In this document: piece after piece, positions 61,860 through 64,000 of the stretch | Layout: each line of letters begins with the position of its first letter | Numbering within the stretch: the first letter of the stretch is position 1 | From: Timema cristinae | Taxonomy: Eukaryota > Arthropoda > Insecta > Phasmatodea > Timematidae | NCBI GenBank assembly: GCA_039000515.1 | Contig: JBCFYV010000001.1 | Coordinates: 62,782,621 to 62,846,620, forward strand | Direction: 5' to 3' | DNA length: 64,000 nt | Notes under the pieces: generated by a model | What the model saw: only the letters and a program-made list of their open reading frames with translations | What the model was told of the DNA's origin: nothing | The model's database searches: none | Program-made: the position numbers and the translations under genes

Positions 61860-64000
61860 ATGAGTGATTACGCTTCACTGACGGATCTGGGTGAGTAAAT
61901 ATAATTTTCTAACAGTCACACTTATTATTTATTTGTTGTTAAATCAAATATAATTTTCTAACAGTCACACTTATTATTTATTTGTTGTTAAATCAAAGTG
62001 TATACATTTTGATCTATTTCAAAATTACAATAAACCATGTCAGACTTGTCTAAATTTATTTCTATAATAGATTTATGAGAATTAAAACTATATATAATTT
62101 GAAGGTGTTTAAGCAGGGACTTTCATTATAATCAAGGGTAGTTTATTGAAAAAACTTGATTCCTAGCTATAGTTAAATGGTAATTAATTTTATTGGTAGT
62201 TTACTAACGGCTGAATATTATTTTAAAATCGTATAAACACGAGTGGTTATAATAAATTAAATAATGCATTTTTTTATTTAGGAGTAGTTTTTGTATACAT
62301 TTATTACAAGCCATAACATTTTTTGAGGGCAGTTTACTACCAACTAAATTTTATTTAAAAGATGTATTGAACAAGTGTATTATATATATCATAATAATAT
62401 GTTTATTGAGGATAGTGTTTTAAATTACCGCAACGCCATATATGTAAAGCTCGGCCGAAGGCCGAAGACAGCCGTTACTGTAGAGCTTTTAAATACAGAT
62501 ACCAATGACAGGCTAACACTTCAAAGTGAGGCGTGTGATATCATAAAGTACACATTTTCTTGGACGAGCAAACACTGGTAAATGTCTCCGATCCCGTTAA
62601 CACACTCTGGAGATTATTTTAATTCTGAAAATCAAACTAACCTGTTGTGTTGTATTTTTAGAGAACTCGCTGTGGGGAGATCCGCAGACATACGGGGATC
62701 TGACCACCCTCGGTGCCTACATGGAAGAATTAAACGCAAACGGTTAGTAATTGCAGGGCAATGAAAGAACCGATTAGTAAAAAAGAATAATTAGTATTTA
62801 AAAAAGAAAAAATAATTTCGAAAAAATTAATAATGTGCTAAATTGGAGGGTTTTCATAAACAAAAATGGGCATTATAAGTTTTTTGTTTTATAAACGTTA
62901 ACGATAAATATTATATTATTTTAAGGTGATTTCCTTGTTGAAATATTATTGTATACCACCTTGGCTCAGTTGGTAGAATGCATACTTCCTGGTTTGGGTG
63001 TATAGGGTTTGAGTCCGGGCAGGACCATAGTTGTTATTGTGAAAATGACCCTAATACAAAGTTATGTTTGTTTCAGACGCATGGAACCACATGATGTCTG
63101 CAGAGTCTCCCATAATAGCACCTCCACCACCACTCCTAGAGCCGCAAGAGACTATAATAGACATTTTTTCGGCTCTGGATACTATTGATTCATCCATAGG
63201 TGAGATTATTATTTTACGTTAAAATAAAAAAAAATATGTATAAGTTGAAAGATCATATAATGAGAAGATTCCTTAGTAAACCATTATAATAGGTGAAAAC
63301 ACTTTTCAAATAGAAACTTAACGTAAAGGAAATGTCCCAAACATTGTGTGAAATAAACAAGTTTCTTTTAAATTAAGTAGTTAGAGCAGCTGAGGGATCC
63401 GTTTTAATGTATGATATTCATACTGTCCACTCAGAGGACAAACTATAAAATAAAAAGGTCATTTTTTATTAGGTATTATTTTGATAACTTATGTGATAAT
63501 TTGTTTATTTAAAATTGCAGAGAAGGAATTTTTTAAACTGCCTTAGTTTGAAAGAATATTGTTTCAAATGCTTACTTTGTAGTTAGTTTGAATTCAAACT
63601 CTTGTGTTTTAGCTCAAATGAATAACGAAGAGGCCGTTTCGAACCAAGGGGAAGACGTGGTCCCAACCCCAAACTCCGCAGCCCCCATTCAGCCAGCAGG
63701 AGATTTGCCAACTCCAAGGGTCTTACTGCAAGCCGCTGTTGAAGGGGCGAGGAAGGCGGAGATCAAAGACGCTCTTCAAGATGCGGATATGATGGGGGAG
63801 GGACCATCATCAGCACCCCAGACGGGAATTAGTGGCCCGGTAAATCATGTTGGTGGAGCTTTGCAAAATGGCATCCCTCTTTGTATCGTTGAAGAGAGAA
63901 TTAAACAATTGAGGCGTTTCTTTTATACCGGTAGAGAAATTACCGTACAGCTTGGTGCTCCGGCAAGTGATCGTGACGCATTAAGCTGGCTTGAAGAACA
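61860..64000 (+). CDS. Spliced gene for a second-family PolB-type protein, N-terminal part, apparently intact
   Basis: Four coding exons fit standard splice signals: 61,860-61,890 (donor GTGAGT), 62,662-62,742 (acceptor TTTTTAG, donor GTTAGT), 63,077-63,199 (acceptor TTTCAG, donor GTGAGA) and 63,613 to the window end (acceptor TTTTAG). Every junction is phase 1 and the spliced frame stays open for 623 nt. Exon 3 encodes a Pro-rich stretch (IIAPPPPLLEP). Exon 4 encodes an acidic, Pro/Ala-rich leader, then GISGPVNHVGGALQNGIPL and ITVQLGAPASDRDALSW. These match the N-terminus of the decayed polymerase at 58,815-60,440, so the polymerase should follow beyond 64,000. Exons 1-3 have no recognised homologue. 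It could be a domesticated gene or an active element; the window cannot decide. Confidence 0.7.
61902..61999. repeat. Two tandem copies of a 49-bp unit at the start of intron 1
   Basis: TAATTTTCTAACAGTCACAC and its flank occur at 61,902 and again at 61,951 without visible change, immediately 3' of the exon 1 donor. A recent duplication or replication slippage. The rest of intron 1 is AT-rich and featureless. Confidence 0.85.
62956..63029 (+). repeat. tRNA-like sequence in intron 2, tRNA pseudogene or SINE head
   Basis: A near-perfect box A (TGGCTCAGTTGGTAGAATG) is followed about 35 bp later by a box B (GGTTTGAGTCC). An anticodon-type stem can be drawn (ATAC/GTGT), but the T stem has mismatches and the acceptor arms pair poorly, so a functional tRNA is unlikely. 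Confidence 0.5.

Noticed and set aside
62956..63029. A functional tRNA gene
   Set aside because: Boxes A and B are good but the T and acceptor stems do not pair well; kept as a tRNA-like repeat.

Overview
This looks like eukaryotic, probably arthropod, nuclear DNA: a satellite-rich region packed with decayed mobile or virus-like elements. The evidence is spliced coding sequence with GT/AG introns, TATA-box promoters, a long tandem satellite, a Ty3/gypsy retroelement, protein-primed type-B DNA polymerases of the Polinton/Maverick kind, and an array made of CCTA and CCTAA units (CCTAA is the complement of the arthropod telomere unit TTAGG). A crustacean is a plausible but unproven source. No prokaryotic gene, operon or CRISPR array was seen.

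Layout. 1-2.7 kb (minus): a broken Polinton-type DNA polymerase B (PolB), running off the left edge. 2.8-4.9 kb: a repeat-filled stretch that reads as an intron. 4.95-5.3 kb (minus): the first exon of a small Polinton-associated protein, with its own TATA box. Its splice donor fits an acceptor at 2,758, just upstream of the polymerase start, so both may have shared one transcript. 5,886-5,985: a 100-N assembly gap. 5,986-50,630: about 44.6 kb of a satellite whose 325-bp unit is an old dimer of two related halves (166 + 159 bp). The array carries higher-order repeats of 3, 4 and 5 units and a 1.3-kb foreign insert that appears twice as part of a 9.55-kb segmental duplication. From about 6.5 to 24.4 kb the base quality is very poor and no protein reading there should be trusted.

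50.9-54.1 kb (plus): a gypsy-type pol gene (protease, reverse transcriptase, RNase H, integrase) with many breaks and a lost reverse-transcriptase catalytic motif. 54.1-56.5 kb: non-coding, with an array of short hairpin motifs. 56.5-57.1 kb: CCTA/CCTAA array. 57.7-58.2 kb (plus): one well-formed internal exon of an unrecognised gene. 58.5-58.7 kb: a likely LINE fragment. 58.8-60.4 kb (minus): a decayed PolB of a second family. 61.2-64 kb (plus): a head-to-head, apparently intact paralogue of that second PolB, with a tandem-repeat promoter containing a CRE-like palindrome, a TATA box and four in-frame exons up to the right edge.

The most interesting items are the spliced and apparently intact PolB-family gene with its repeat promoter at the right end, the spliced small-protein/PolB unit at the left end, and the dimeric satellite with its dyads and nested higher-order structure.
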